Assembly: GCA_031291275.1 (NCBI GenBank)
Contig: JARLJJ010000180.1
Location: 1-52,042, forward strand
DNA length: 52,042 bases
From: Formivibrio sp.
GTDB lineage: Bacteria; Pseudomonadota; Gammaproteobacteria; Burkholderiales; Chitinibacteraceae
Reading direction: 5' to 3'
In this document: positions 27,602-37,314 of the stretch, one piece after another
How the letters are laid out: the number at the start of each line of letters is the position of its first letter
Numbering within the stretch: the first letter of the stretch is position 1
Position numbers and translations under genes: made by a program
The notes under the pieces: model-generated
The model's database searches: none
Seen by the model: only the letters and a program-made list of their open reading frames with translations
What the model was told of the DNA's origin: nothing

Positions 27602-29223
27602 CAAAGTGCTCCTTCGGTCATGGGGGAATGGGGTTGGGGAGAAAACAGCAATTGGCCGGGGTGTTTCCCGGTGGGTTCGTTGGCACGCAGGATGGTTTCG
27701 CCTGCGACCCAGACCGTATCGATGCCCTGCGGGAAACGGCGTGGCAATTCAAAGGTGGCAAGATCGGCCACAGCCTGGGAAAAAAGCACCAGGTCCGCGA
27801 TGGCGCCGGTGCGGATGATGCCTCGGTCCCACAGGCCGAAACGCTGGGCGGGCAGAGAGGTGATGCGGCGGATGCCGTCTTCGAGCGCGCCATCCTGGCC
27901 ATCCATGGCTTTGCGCACAAAGCGCGGAAACGAGCCATAAATACGCGGGTGAACATGGCCCTGGCAGCGTGGAATCGAATCCGAGCCCACCATGTGCAGG
28001 CGATGGCCCAGGGCCAGGTTCAGGTCTTGTTCTTCCTGCTGGAACAGAATCACGCTGGCTTGGCCGCGCGAGGCCTGAATCAGGGCGACGAAGAGCGGGA
28101 AGGGATCATCCGCCCCACGCAATGCAGCCAGTTCCCGCAAGGATTTTCCTTGTGCATCCTGAAAATCCGGGCTGGCTGCATCCCCAATCCAGATCGAATC
28201 CCAGCCGATTTGAATGACTTTGGACGAATCGTTGTCGGTTTTTTCCAGCCAGGCATGCAATGCTTCGCATTCAAGCGGGTTTTCCAGACGGCGCAAGATG
28301 CCTTCGGCCCCTTCGCTTTGCCAGTGCGTTGGCAGCAGTTGCAGGATGGAAGTCGAGCCGGCGAGGTAAGGGTACATGTCGAAGCTGACATCGATGCCCT
28401 GGCGGCGTGCAGCTTCCAGTCGCGCCAAGGCTATCGGCATGGCGCCCCAATTGTTATGCCCGGTCACCTGAAGGTGGGATACCAGCGCCTTGCAACGCGC
28501 TTCGGCCACAATCGACAGGAATTCATTCAGCGATTCCAATAAGCGGCTGGAATAATCGCGCAGATGCACGGTCAACAGCGCATCGCATTGCGCCACGACG
28601 CGGGCCAGGCTGACCAGTTCTTCGCGCGGGGCATACATGCTCGGGCTGTACATCAATCCCAGCGACAGGCCGCAGGCGCCCTGGCGGAGTTGTTGGCGTA
28701 GCAGTTCTGCCATCTGCTCCATTTCTGCCGGGCTGGCTGCCCGGTCAGTGAAGCCCATGACCGAAGCGCGCAATGAGCCGTGTCCCACCTGGGCAATCGT
28801 ATTGATTGCGGCCGGCGCATCGGCAAGACGTTGGCGAAATTGCGTGCAATCTTGCAGGATTTCATTGCCGTCGATCGGGCCGTGCAGGCTGGCATTGAGC
28901 TCCTGAACCGCCGCCTTGCCACCGGGCAAAGCAGGAAAGAGTGAAAAACCGCAGTTGCCGGTAACCACGGTGGTCACGCCTTGAAACACCTTTTCCGAAC
29001 GGTCCGGATCGCGCAACTGGGCGAACTCGTCGTGGGTGTGGACATCGATGAATCCGGGGGCGAGATAGTGGCCGGCGGCATCCACCACGTTGGCGTCAGC
29101 CGCGACCAAGCCGCGGCCAATGGCGGCAATGCGGCCATCCTGAACCAGTACATCCGATTCGAACCACGGCGCACCCGTGCCGTCGAGTACCCGGGCTTGG
29201 CGGATAAGGAATGATGAAGTCAT
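27601..29223 (-). CDS. N-acyl-D-amino-acid deacylase (D-aminoacylase)
   Basis: A 540-residue amidohydrolase that releases D-amino acids from N-acyl (or dipeptide-like) precursors. Metal-site motifs are [11 protein letters not shown] (the two His of HxH near residue 65), the Cys in GNCGFS (near residue 95, a ligand in the Alcaligenes enzyme), [19 protein letters not shown] and VGSDS. A small beta-sandwich domain from the N- and C-terminal ends (IADLVLFS) completes the fold. AAGGAT precedes the start. It lies between permease genes and RidA in one operon with a peptide ABC transporter, fitting uptake followed by deacylation. The acyl group and side chain preferred are unknown. Confidence 0.92.
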   Translation of the reverse strand: MTSSFLIRQARVLDGTGAPWFESDVLVQDGRIAAIGRGLVAADANVVDAAGHYLAPGFIDVHTHDEFAQLRDPDRSEKVFQGVTTVVTGNCGFSLFPALPGGKAAVQELNASLHGPIDGNEILQDCTQFRQRLADAPAAINTIAQVGHGSLRASVMGFTDRAASPAEMEQMAELLRQQLRQGACGLSLGLMYSPSMYAPREELVSLARVVAQCDALLTVHLRDYSSRLLESLNEFLSIVAEARCKALVSHLQVTGHNNWGAMPIALARLEAARRQGIDVSFDMYPYLAGSTSILQLLPTHWQSEGAEGILRRLENPLECEALHAWLEKTDNDSSKVIQIGWDSIWIGDAASPDFQDAQGKSLRELAALRGADDPFPLFVALIQASRGQASVILFQQEEQDLNLALGHRLHMVGSDSIPRCQGHVHPRIYGSFPRFVRKAMDGQDGALEDGIRRITSLPAQRFGLWDRGIIRTGAIADLVLFSQAVADLATFELPRRFPQGIDTVWVAGETILRANEPTGKHPGQLLFSPQPHSPMTEGAL

Positions 29224-29234
29224 GGCATTTATCC

Positions 29235-30062
29235 TTATACGCTGCGGCGCAATTTGGGATCGAGCGCATCGCGCAGGGCATCGCCGACCAGTTGCAGTGA
29301 CAGCACAGTCAAGGCAATGGCGGCGCCAGGGAACAGCATCATCCAGTCGGCGCGCTGGAAATAGTTCTGGCCGGTTGCAATCATGTTGCCCCAGGTCGGG
29401 TTTTGCGGTGGCACGCCGACGCCAAGGAAGGACAGCGCGGATTCGGCCAGAATCGCATAGGCGAAAATGAAGGTGCCCTGTACCAGTAAAGGCGGTAGCA
29501 GGTTGGGCAGAATGTGTACGCGGATGATCCAGAACGGGCCGCCGCCCATGGAACGCGCGGCTTCAACGAAGGGCAGTTCGCGCTGGACCATGGTGACGGC
29601 ACGAACCACCCGGGCCACACGAGGGGTGTAGACCACGCCGAGCGCGATGACCACGTTGGAAAGACTCGGGCCAAATGCCGCCATCAGTGCGATCGCGAGC
29701 AAGATGTCGGGAAAAGCCATCAGTGCATCGATCAGGCGCGAAAGCGGGGTATCCAGCTTGCGAAAATAGCCGGCACAGACGCCGAGTACCGTGCCCAGAA
29801 AGATGGAAACGATGGCAACCAATACGCCAACAGAAAGCGATAGTCGCCCGGCAAACAGCAGGCGGGAGTAAACGTCCCGACCAAATTCATCGGTGCCGAA
29901 AAAATGCGCCATCCCCGGTGCCTGGATGCGCTGCATCAGGACCATCTTGCCCGGATCGAATGGAGCGAGGGTGCCGGCAAACAAGCTGGCCAGCGCCATC
30001 AGCAACAGCAGGAGCAAACCGGCTACGATGAGCGGACGGGTTAACAATGAACGCCAGATCAT
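29235..30062 (-). CDS. Peptide ABC transporter permease, DppC type
   Basis: A 275-residue inner-membrane permease with six hydrophobic helices, matching DppC/OppC. After the N-terminal helix comes a periplasmic segment with [21 protein letters not shown], a DppC hallmark, and the EAA loop [25 protein letters not shown] that contacts the ATPases. GAGGAAA precedes the start. It follows the DppB-like gene by nine bases and precedes the deacylase by eleven, so all are co-transcribed. Confidence 0.95.
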   Translation of the reverse strand: MIWRSLLTRPLIVAGLLLLLLMALASLFAGTLAPFDPGKMVLMQRIQAPGMAHFFGTDEFGRDVYSRLLFAGRLSLSVGVLVAIVSIFLGTVLGVCAGYFRKLDTPLSRLIDALMAFPDILLAIALMAAFGPSLSNVVIALGVVYTPRVARVVRAVTMVQRELPFVEAARSMGGGPFWIIRVHILPNLLPPLLVQGTFIFAYAILAESALSFLGVGVPPQNPTWGNMIATGQNYFQRADWMMLFPGAAIALTVLSLQLVGDALRDALDPKLRRSV

Positions 30063-30071
30063 GGAATTTCC

Positions 30072-31013
30072 TCAGGCTTTGACGCGCGGATCAACCGACA
30101 GGTACAGCAGGTCGATAGCTAGGTTGATCAGGACATACAGTGCGGAAACAATGACGAGTGCACCCTGGATGACCGGGTAATCGCGACGCAACACCGCCGA
30201 GACAATCAGGTTGCCCACGCCGGGCAGACCGAACACGGTTTCAGTGACGATGGCGCCGCCGATCATGATGGCGAGCGTCAGGCCGATCACGGTCAGCACC
30301 GGGATCAACGCATTCTTGAAGCCATGTTTGACCACCACGGTAAACGGGCCCAGGCCCTTGGCGCGTGCGGTGCGAATGTAATCCTCGCCTAGCACTTCGA
30401 GCATGCTGGTGCGGGTAAAACGCAGGATCAGGGCTGAATTGGGCAGTGCCAGCGCCACGGCGGGCAATACCAGATGGTGCATGCGCGTCAGCCAATCGGC
30501 TTCCGGCGGGCCGTAGCCTGAGACCGGGAACCAACCCAGTTTGGCGGCAAAATACTGGATCAGAATCAGGCCGACCCAGAAACTTGGCACGCTGGCGCCA
30601 AAAATGCCCAAGGCACTGGCGAATTGGGCAATGATGCCCTTGCGCTGCGCTGCCGCCAGAATGCCCAGTGGTACGCCGATCAGCACGGCCAAACCTGTCG
30701 CAAACAGGGTCAGGGTCGTGGTGAGTTCGGCACGGCTACCCAGTGCATCAAGCACGCTCTGGCCCAGAAAGATCGAATCGCCAAAATCCAGCCGGATGAG
30801 TTGGCTGATCCACCCCAGATATTGCGACCAGAGCGGCGCATCAAGGCCGAACTGGGCACGCAGACGCAAGGCATCTTCCGGCGTCGCGGCGGAGCCCAGC
30901 AATACGGCTGCCGGATCGCCGGGAATGACGCGGGTAATGACAAATACCAGCGTCGCGACAAGTAACAGCACAATCAGGGTGCTGCCAATGCGTCGGATGA
31001 GAAAACGAGTCAT
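30072..31013 (-). CDS. Peptide ABC transporter permease, DppB type
   Basis: A 313-residue permease with six membrane helices. ATG at 31013 has AGGA six bases upstream; a GTG one codon before is less suited. The first helix and VTRVIPGDPAAVLLGSAATPED loop are DppB-like, and EVLGEDYIRTARAKGLGPFTVVVKHGF is the EAA loop that binds the ATPases. It forms the channel with the DppC-like protein. It lies 67 bases after the binding-protein gene in the same operon. Confidence 0.95.
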   Translation of the reverse strand: MTRFLIRRIGSTLIVLLLVATLVFVITRVIPGDPAAVLLGSAATPEDALRLRAQFGLDAPLWSQYLGWISQLIRLDFGDSIFLGQSVLDALGSRAELTTTLTLFATGLAVLIGVPLGILAAAQRKGIIAQFASALGIFGASVPSFWVGLILIQYFAAKLGWFPVSGYGPPEADWLTRMHHLVLPAVALALPNSALILRFTRTSMLEVLGEDYIRTARAKGLGPFTVVVKHGFKNALIPVLTVIGLTLAIMIGGAIVTETVFGLPGVGNLIVSAVLRRDYPVIQGALVIVSALYVLINLAIDLLYLSVDPRVKA

Positions 31014-31080
31014 CACAATGTCCTAGTCACCGGATCTGTACAGCCCCGCGACACACCGTCACAGGGCCGCACGGGAAGGT

Positions 31081-32616
31081 TTATCGAGCTACGTTCCAGA
31101 AGGCCGGGAAGATCATCGGGGTAAATCCGGTGAGCTTGCGGCTTGAGGCCCCCAGATTGGAGAACTCGCCAATTTTCAGCGTCGGCGCTTCTTCCATGAA
31201 CAGCTTTTGCATTTCAGCCCAGGCTTTCACGCGAGCCGCATCCGTTTGCTCGCCGGAGAACTTGTCGAAAGCAGCACGCTTGGCCGGGCTATCCCACCAG
31301 CCTGGATAGCTTGGGTTGACGATGCTGACGAGTGCAGGTTCTGGCACAAAGCCATGGAAGGTGAAGAAGCCATCCCAGACGGCGGGATCGCCACGTTTTT
31401 GCAGCAAGGTGGCCCAGTCCACCACTTGCAGATCAACCTTGAAGCCGGCTTCCTGCAGGTTTTGCGCGGCAACCTGGCTCATCTTGTAGAGAAAGTCGTA
31501 TTGCGGGCTGGTCAGGATGCGGATCGGCTGGCCCTTGTAGCCGGCCTTGGCCAGCATTTGCTTGGCTTTTGCCGTGCCATCCTTCTGGTTATACAGCGCA
31601 GCATCTGCGGTGGAATGGAACATGGACTGTTTCGGGAACAGGCTGGATTCCAGGTTGATCAGATCCGGATTGCCAAAGCCGCCAATCATCATCGATTCGG
31701 GCTGGATGGCTGCCTGGGCTGCGAGGCGCAGGTTCGGGTCGGCCATGACGCCCTGTTTGGTATTGAAAATCAGGAAAGCCCAGCTGGCCGGTTTGATGAC
31801 GGCAGGTTTGACCGTGGTGGACGCCTTGATCTTGTCGTAGAACTCGGAATTCAGTGAGTCGGCATAATCAAACTGGCCGGCAAGTACACCCTCCAGGCGG
31901 GTATTGGCGTTAGGGACTGGCACGAAGCGCAGTTCATCTACCTTGGCGACGCGGGAACCGGCAAAGCCGTTGGGCGTGCCGGTGGGCGAGCTGTACTGAT
32001 CAAATTTAACCAAGCGGATATATTGGTCCGGCTTGCGCTCCAGGAAGCGGAAGGGACCGGTGCCCACGTATTCTTTCAATGGAGCGTTGGTGCTGGCTTC
32101 GGCGATGGCCTTGGGCATGACGGCCGCAGCGCCGTTCGGGTACGCCAGCAGGGCAAGCAGCGGCGGGAAAGCTTCCTTCAGGGTGATTTCCACCTTGTTG
32201 TTGCCCTGGCCCTTGATGCTGGTGACCGATTCGCTGGCCAGCTTGCCGCGCGGCGAAGCTTTGAGCCAGCGTTCAAGGCTGGCAGCCACATCGGCCGGGG
32301 TGACGGCAGCACCGGTATGAAATTTCAATCCCGGACGCAGGGTAATCACGTAATGCAGACCGTCCTTGCTGATTTCCGGGAAACCTGCCGCCAGCAGCGG
32401 GGCCACTTTCCATTCGCTGTTGTAGGTGTAGAGGGTTTCAAACATATGCTGCGTGATCATGGAGACCAGATCGGAGGTGGTGGCAGGATCAAGCGATGGC
32501 GGTTCACTGATGGTGGCGACCGTGATTGTGGTGGCATGTGCCGGCGCGGCGCCCAGCGCGATGACGGCGGCAGCACACGCCCACCAGCGACGCAGGTTTA
32601 AACGATGGTTGAGCAT
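31081..32616 (-). CDS. Peptide ABC transporter substrate-binding protein
   Basis: A 511-residue family 5 extracellular binding protein with a signal peptide (RRWWACAAAVIALGAAPAHA, cleavage near residue 28). The mature part begins TITVATISEPPSLDPATTSD, the standard DppA/OppA opening, with LRPGLKFHTGAAVTPADV near residue 98. AAGGAG precedes the start. It is the first gene of the operon and binds the imported peptide or N-acyl amino acid in the periplasm. The ligand is unknown but the deacylase in the same operon points to N-acyl-D-amino acids or D-peptides. Its promoter should lie in the divergent region shared with the LysR gene. Confidence 0.93.
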   Translation of the reverse strand: MLNHRLNLRRWWACAAAVIALGAAPAHATTITVATISEPPSLDPATTSDLVSMITQHMFETLYTYNSEWKVAPLLAAGFPEISKDGLHYVITLRPGLKFHTGAAVTPADVAASLERWLKASPRGKLASESVTSIKGQGNNKVEITLKEAFPPLLALLAYPNGAAAVMPKAIAEASTNAPLKEYVGTGPFRFLERKPDQYIRLVKFDQYSSPTGTPNGFAGSRVAKVDELRFVPVPNANTRLEGVLAGQFDYADSLNSEFYDKIKASTTVKPAVIKPASWAFLIFNTKQGVMADPNLRLAAQAAIQPESMMIGGFGNPDLINLESSLFPKQSMFHSTADAALYNQKDGTAKAKQMLAKAGYKGQPIRILTSPQYDFLYKMSQVAAQNLQEAGFKVDLQVVDWATLLQKRGDPAVWDGFFTFHGFVPEPALVSIVNPSYPGWWDSPAKRAAFDKFSGEQTDAARVKAWAEMQKLFMEEAPTLKIGEFSNLGASSRKLTGFTPMIFPAFWNVAR

Positions 32617-32713
32617 GATTTCTCCTTGTGAATCAATGTTGGATTAAACACGTGTGTGCCTGGGTGTCGCTATTTTTCTCTCAGGCGCAATTCATCGTAA
32701 AGGTTGTTGTGAA

Positions 32714-32741
32714 TTGAAATCAATGGCAAAACTGTTAAGAT
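32714..32741 (+). promoter_or_regulatory. Probable promoter of the LysR gene
   Basis: TTGAAA (32714-32719) and TAAGAT (32736-32741) are 16 bases apart, upstream of the lysR start. The surrounding A/T-rich sequence in the 157-base divergent gap may also hold the LysR operator for the peptide operon, but no clear T-N11-A box was fixed. Confidence 0.45.
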
Positions 32742-32773
32742 ATATTTGTTAAAAACGCAAACCATAAACGGGC

Positions 32774-33724
32774 ATGAAACGCACCATTTCACCGCAGCCA
32801 TTGCAGCAGGTTCACGACCTCACCCGTGCCCTGACCATCGTGCAGGAAATTGCCAGTACCGGATCCATGTCTGATGCCGCTTGGCATCTCGATATGGATG
32901 TTTCCGCGATCAGCCGGCAGGTGTCCTCATTGGAGCGTTCATTGGGCTGTTTGCTGTTTGAACGGCATCGCCGAGGGGTGAGCCTGACCGAAAGTGGTGC
33001 AGCCTATCTGGAGTACGCGCGTCAGGTGGTGAACTCGACCCAGCGCATGCAAGAGCGAATGGATGATCTGAAAGGGCTGCGGCGCGGGACAGTTCGCATC
33101 GCCACGGTTGAAGCACCCATCGCAGGATTGTTGGCACCGGCCATTGCCGAGTTTCACCGCCAGCATGCGCAGATTCGCTTTGAAATTCATCGTGTGCCCA
33201 GTGAAGTGATTGTGCAGTCGGTGCTGGAAGGCGTGGTGGAAATTGGTATTGGTTTCAATCTGGTCCGCTCCCCCGGGGTGGAAACCGTTCATGCCTATAC
33301 CGATACCCTGTGCGCCGGGGTTGCGCCGGCTCATCCGCTGGCAGGCCAAGCAAGTTGCTGCTTTGCCGATATTGCCGAGTATCCGGTGGCCATCTCCGAG
33401 CGCCATTCCGGTTTGCGTCGCGTGATTGAACGTGCCGCAGCTGAGCAGCGGGTGGCACTGAATGTTTTGCTGGAAACCAACTCGCTGGATTGCCTGCGCC
33501 AGATTTGTCATTCGGGTGAATCGGTGACCATCCTGACGCGACTGGCACTTTCCTCGGCTCCGGGCGGCGGCGAACCTTTGACGGTTATTCCGATCCACAG
33601 CAATAAGGGGTTTCCGATCGAGGTGCGTCTTGGGCTGTGTATGGCGGAAAAGGCAGTTCTTTCCGTGGCTGCAGCGGCTTTTCTCCAGCATCTCAGCCAG
33701 CTTGGATTCGGCAGCCACAGCTGA
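32774..33724 (+). CDS. LysR-family transcriptional regulator
   Basis: A 316-residue LysR regulator. The winged helix-turn-helix covers residues ~15-75 (LTIVQEIASTGSMSDAAWHLDMDVSAISRQVSSLERSLG and the wing LFERHRRGVSLTESG in two pieces). The two-lobe effector domain follows from ~100 (GTVRIATVEAPIAGLLAPAI). It is divergent from the eight-gene peptide/D-amino-acid operon with 157 bases between, the usual layout for a LysR activator that senses a pathway intermediate. The ligand is not known. The ribosome-binding site is weak. Confidence 0.9.
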   Translation: MKRTISPQPLQQVHDLTRALTIVQEIASTGSMSDAAWHLDMDVSAISRQVSSLERSLGCLLFERHRRGVSLTESGAAYLEYARQVVNSTQRMQERMDDLKGLRRGTVRIATVEAPIAGLLAPAIAEFHRQHAQIRFEIHRVPSEVIVQSVLEGVVEIGIGFNLVRSPGVETVHAYTDTLCAGVAPAHPLAGQASCCFADIAEYPVAISERHSGLRRVIERAAAEQRVALNVLLETNSLDCLRQICHSGESVTILTRLALSSAPGGGEPLTVIPIHSNKGFPIEVRLGLCMAEKAVLSVAAAAFLQHLSQLGFGSHS

Positions 33725-33747
33725 TGGTGCTTCGTTAGTGCAGAATG

Positions 33748-33785
33748 AAAAATCGGGCAACCCTGTTGTTGCCCGATATGTTTTT
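33748..33785. terminator. Bidirectional terminator after the LysR gene
   Basis: ATCGGGCAAC and GTTGCCCGAT form a perfect 10-bp stem with a six-base loop, with AAAA before and TTTTT after. It serves both the LysR gene and the convergent DUF4870 gene. Confidence 0.9.
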
Positions 33786-33794
33786 GTACCCTGG

Positions 33795-34157
33795 TTATTT
33801 GATCAGTCGCAAACAGACGGGAACGCGGAACAATTGTTGGTTGCTGGCCTTGATTGCGCCCATGATGCAAAAGATCAGGTTGCACAGAATGATTACAGGG
33901 AACACCAGAAATCCGATCAGCATGAAAGAGAGCACAACACCGCACAACCAGCCGATAGCGGTGGTGATCGACCAGTTCAAGGCTTCCTTGCAATGCTCAA
34001 GCAGGAATTCATCATCCTTTCTGATCAGGAACACGATGAGTGACGGGATAAAACCAAAAAAGATGGTGCCGACCCAAACCAGCGTGGCAATGGTTTTCTC
34101 GTCCAGCGTTCCGGGAGAGGGTTGTGGTGAGGGGACTGGCGGTTGGTTGTTTTCCAT
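33795..34157 (-). CDS. DUF4870 small membrane protein
   Basis: A 120-residue protein with a Pro-rich N-terminal tail (residues 1-17) and three hydrophobic helices at about 25-45, 65-85 and 85-105, fitting the DUF4870 family. The connecting KDDEFLLEHCKEALNWSIT is the conserved amphipathic segment. The function of the family is unknown. A GGAGG-like site (as its reverse) is near the start. It stands alone between a terminator and coaD on the opposite strand. Confidence 0.85.
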   Translation of the reverse strand: MENNQPPVPSPQPSPGTLDEKTIATLVWVGTIFFGFIPSLIVFLIRKDDEFLLEHCKEALNWSITTAIGWLCGVVLSFMLIGFLVFPVIILCNLIFCIMGAIKASNQQLFRVPVCLRLIK

Positions 34158-34328
34158 GGAGGTTCCTGGCTTGCAGTGGGAAGTAAATGATTCAATGTAG
34201 TAATTTGTTCAGCGTACTGCAAGAATGGTGTGGTTGAGGCGATATTTTGCATCGGTTTGTGAATATGCCGCAGGTTAAGGATGTGCTGTTGGGTGCTATA
34301 GTCGCCCGTTCATCAAGGGGGAACGAAA

Positions 34329-34850
34329 ATGCGTCGAGGCGTCTACGCAGGTAGCTTTGATCCGGTAACCAACGGCCATTTGTGGATGATCGAACGCGGT
34401 GTCGAGCTTTTCGACGAGATGATCGTGGCTATCGGTGAAAATCCGGACAAAAAATATACGTTCAATCATAACGAGCGGCTCCAGATGTTGCAGGAAACCA
34501 CCGCACACCTTCCCCGTGTGCGGGTAGAAACGTTCCAGAACTGTTTTCTGGTGGATTTTGCGCGCGAGCAGGGCGCCAACTTTATTCTGCGCGGGATCCG
34601 CGAAGCCGCCGATTACGAGTTCGAGCGCAAAATGCGCTACATCAATGCCGATCTGGCACCGCATATCGATACGGTTTTTCTGATGCCGCCGCGTGAAATC
34701 GCCGAAGTCAGCTCGACCATGGTGAAAGGCTTGATCGGCCCGGATGGCTGGAAAGACGTAGTGCGTCAGTATGTACCGCAGCCAATATTTACCCGTCTGG
34801 TGGCTTGGCGCGAGGCCGAGTGGCCAGAAACTCCGAACGACTGGACCTAG
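34329..34850 (+). CDS. coaD: Phosphopantetheine adenylyltransferase
   Basis: A 173-residue nucleotidyltransferase of CoA synthesis, making dephospho-CoA from 4'-phosphopantetheine and ATP. Motifs are [15 protein letters not shown] (the (T/H)xGH site, residues ~8-20), [13 protein letters not shown] near residue 90 and [10 protein letters not shown] near residue 130. Length is slightly above the usual 160-165 because of a C-terminal tail. AAGGGGGAA precedes the start. An RlmK-type methyltransferase gene follows after a small inverted repeat. Many bacteria pair coaD with an rRNA methyltransferase (rsmD), but here it is a different one. Confidence 0.97.
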   Translation: MRRGVYAGSFDPVTNGHLWMIERGVELFDEMIVAIGENPDKKYTFNHNERLQMLQETTAHLPRVRVETFQNCFLVDFAREQGANFILRGIREAADYEFERKMRYINADLAPHIDTVFLMPPREIAEVSSTMVKGLIGPDGWKDVVRQYVPQPIFTRLVAWREAEWPETPNDWT

Positions 34851-34854
34851 GCGC

Positions 34855-34932
34855 TGCTGACGCTAGCGCTGTTTTGAAGCAAGTCCGCGACCTTGTGGTT
34901 GTGCGAAGTCAGTTAATCTAGCGTCAACAGCA
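34855..34932. repeat. Imperfect inverted repeat between coaD and the methyltransferase gene
   Basis: TGCTGACGCTAG (34855-34866) is the inverse of CTAGCGTCAACAGCA (34918-34932) apart from two missing bases, around a loop of 51 bases. There is no T-run, so it is not a standard terminator. It may be a REP-like element or an RNA stem. Confidence 0.45.
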
Positions 34933-34982
34933 CCTGAGGTTACAAGGTACACTCCGGTCTTTGCTTCTGCGTCTGTCTTGTT

Positions 34983-35921
34983 ATGTCCGATATCTCCAGT
35001 TTTCGTAATCGCCTGTTGAAAAATGCCCGTCACTGGTCCAAATGGGCCAAGCGTCAGGGCATCAGTTGTTACCGAGTATATGACCGCGATGTGCCCGAGT
35101 TTCCGGTCATCGTGGATTGGTACGAAGGTCGGGTGCATTTGCAGGAAGTGCAAACCGGCTGGGTGGAAACCCAGGAAGACCACGAAGAATGGTTGGCTGA
35201 AATTCAGCTTGCCTGTGCTGAAGTGCTGCAGATTCCAGTGGATGCCGTCAGTACCAAAACGCGCCGTCGCCAGCGCGGCGAGGATCAGTACGAAAAGACC
35301 AGTCTGGAGGGCGAGGATTTTGTCGTCCATGAAGATGGGTTGAGTTTTTACGTCAACCTGGAGGCTTATCTGGATACCGGTCTGTTCCTCGATCATCGCA
35401 ATACCCGCAAACGGGTACGCAGTGAGGCGAACGGCAAGCGTTTCCTTAACCTGTTCAGTTATACCGGCGCGTTTACCGTGTATGCCATTGCCGGTGGGGC
35501 CACCGAAACGGTGACCGTTGACATGTCCAATACCTATCTCGATTGGGCTGGACGCAATTTCGGTTTGAATGGCATCGGGCCGCAGCGGCATTCGCGGGTG
35601 CGGATGGATGCGCTGACCTATCTGCGCGAAGCCTTGGTGCGAGGCGAGCGCTTTGATCTGATCGTGCTCGATCCGCCGTCGTTTTCCAATTCCAAAAAAA
35701 TGCTGGGGGTGCTTGATGTGCAGCGCGACCATCTTTGGATGGTGGAATCGTGCCTTGAACTGCTCAATCCCAATGGCATACTGTATTTTTCCAACAATTT
35801 GCGCAGCTTCAAACTCGACGAAACGCTGATACCCTTGTGTGCCGATATTTCTGCGCAATCCGTCCCGGAAGATTTTCGCAACAAGAAAATCCACCAATGT
35901 TTCCGGTTTGTGAAGGCTTGA
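34983..35921 (+). CDS. Class I SAM-dependent 23S rRNA methyltransferase, RlmK type
   Basis: A 312-residue methyltransferase resembling the C-terminal half of E. coli RlmL (RlmK, which makes m7G2069 in 23S rRNA). FRNRLLKNARHWSKWAKRQG at the N-terminus, TGLFLDHRNTRKRV near residue 130 and FLNLFSYTGAFTVYA (SAM-binding motif I) match that family. LDPPSFSNSKKM is motif IV and the end has IHQCFRF. A stand-alone RlmK without the RlmL/THUMP half is common in betaproteobacteria. It is followed by the exonuclease gene after four bases, so they may be co-transcribed. Confidence 0.88.
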   Translation: MSDISSFRNRLLKNARHWSKWAKRQGISCYRVYDRDVPEFPVIVDWYEGRVHLQEVQTGWVETQEDHEEWLAEIQLACAEVLQIPVDAVSTKTRRRQRGEDQYEKTSLEGEDFVVHEDGLSFYVNLEAYLDTGLFLDHRNTRKRVRSEANGKRFLNLFSYTGAFTVYAIAGGATETVTVDMSNTYLDWAGRNFGLNGIGPQRHSRVRMDALTYLREALVRGERFDLIVLDPPSFSNSKKMLGVLDVQRDHLWMVESCLELLNPNGILYFSNNLRSFKLDETLIPLCADISAQSVPEDFRNKKIHQCFRFVKA

Positions 35922-35925
35922 TTGC

Positions 35926-37314
35926 ATGAGTGCTCTGCAGAATGAACCGCTGGTCTTTGTCGATCTGGAAACCACGGGCGCCAATCCGCTGCGTGACCGC
36001 ATCACCGAAATCGGCCTGGTGCTGGTGTCTGATGGCGTGGCACAAAGCTGGTCGAGCCTGGTCAATCCGGGCGTGGCGATTCCGCCGTTCATTCAGCAGT
36101 TGACCGGTATTAATGATGAGATGGTTGCCAGTGCGCCGAGCTTTTCCGAGCTGGCGCAGGAGGTGCTGGCCAAACTGGAAGGCAAGCTATTCATTGCCCA
36201 CAATGCCCGGTTTGACTATGGATTCCTGAAAAGCGAATTCAAGCGCCTGGGCATTCATTTTCATGCGCGGGTGCTGTGTACCGTGCAATTGTCACGCAAG
36301 CTTTATCCGCTGGAATTCAAACACAATCTGGATTCGCTGACGCTGCGCCATGGCCTGATTGTCGAGGGCGCACGCCATCGGGCGCTGACCGATGCCGAGT
36401 TGATTCGCCAGTTCATTACGGTGGCAATGCGGGAGCAGGGAGCGGAAGTGGTCGAAGAGGCTGTGGTTGAACTCACCCGTTTGCCAGCGTGGCCGGAAGG
36501 GTTGGACCCGACACTGATGGATGAACTGCCGGAGTCGCCGGGCGTATTCGTTTGTTACGGTGAACATGGCCTTCCGCTCTACGTGGGCAGTGCGCAGAAT
36601 ATCCGCAAGGAAGTGCTCGCGCATTTTGCCGGCAAGAAAAAGCAGAAACGCGAACTGCCGCTGGTGAAGTTTACGCGTCGGCTGGAATGGTTCGAGGCGC
36701 CAGGCGAATTTGGCGCCGCGTTGATCGAGCAAAAATTGATTAGCGACCTGGCGCCGCAATACAACTTGCCGCAACCCCAAACCAAGGATGCATGCTGCTG
36801 GCGCTGGGATTCGGATAGCGCGAAGCTGGAATTGCTTGCGTTGGATGAAGGCATCCCTGTTGGCCAGGACCTGTTCGGCCCGTTCCGCAGCAAGCGCGAA
36901 GCCACGCAAATGCTTGCCCGGCAAGCGGATGGACAGGGTTTGTGCAAGGTGGTGCTGGGTCTGGAGGTGCCGCGCAAAGATACTGCCGCCTGCGCCGGTT
37001 TCGCTGTGGGGAAATGCAAAGGGGCTTGTGTGGGCCGCGAACCCTTGACGAGTCATCACGCCCGCTTACTGGCAGGACTTTCGCGCCATCGCTTTCCCGT
37101 GTGGCTATTCCCGGGTCCGGTGGGTTTGCCAGAAGGGCCGGATTGGGCGCCTGCTTTGCATGTGTTCGACCGCTGGTCTTATCTGGGCACGATTCACGAT
37201 CAAAGCGAGCTGCCTGAGCTATTGCTGGCCACTCGACCGTTGTTTGATCCGCAAATGGTCAAGTTGATTCGTAGCGTATTCAAGAAACGGGCTGCAGCGC
37301 TTATTCGGTTGTAA
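35926..37314 (+). CDS. DEDDh exonuclease fused to a GIY-YIG (UvrC-like) nuclease domain
   Basis: A 462-residue two-nuclease fusion. The first ~175 residues are a DnaQ-like 3'-5' exonuclease: FVDLETTGANP (D and E), AHNARFDYGF (D) and HRALTDAE (H and D) form the DEDDh set. From ~200 a GIY-YIG domain follows: ESPGVFVCYG, LYVGSAQNIRKEVLAHF (with Arg) and the metal-binding Glu in ALIEQKLI. The last ~150 residues contain several cysteines (CAGFAVGKCKGACVG), a UvrC/Cho-like motif. Such fusions resemble the incision enzyme Cho linked to a proofreading nuclease and probably serve excision repair. All catalytic residues appear present. Substrate is inferred, not shown. Confidence 0.9.
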   Translation: MSALQNEPLVFVDLETTGANPLRDRITEIGLVLVSDGVAQSWSSLVNPGVAIPPFIQQLTGINDEMVASAPSFSELAQEVLAKLEGKLFIAHNARFDYGFLKSEFKRLGIHFHARVLCTVQLSRKLYPLEFKHNLDSLTLRHGLIVEGARHRALTDAELIRQFITVAMREQGAEVVEEAVVELTRLPAWPEGLDPTLMDELPESPGVFVCYGEHGLPLYVGSAQNIRKEVLAHFAGKKKQKRELPLVKFTRRLEWFEAPGEFGAALIEQKLISDLAPQYNLPQPQTKDACCWRWDSDSAKLELLALDEGIPVGQDLFGPFRSKREATQMLARQADGQGLCKVVLGLEVPRKDTAACAGFAVGKCKGACVGREPLTSHHARLLAGLSRHRFPVWLFPGPVGLPEGPDWAPALHVFDRWSYLGTIHDQSELPELLLATRPLFDPQMVKLIRSVFKKRAAALIRL

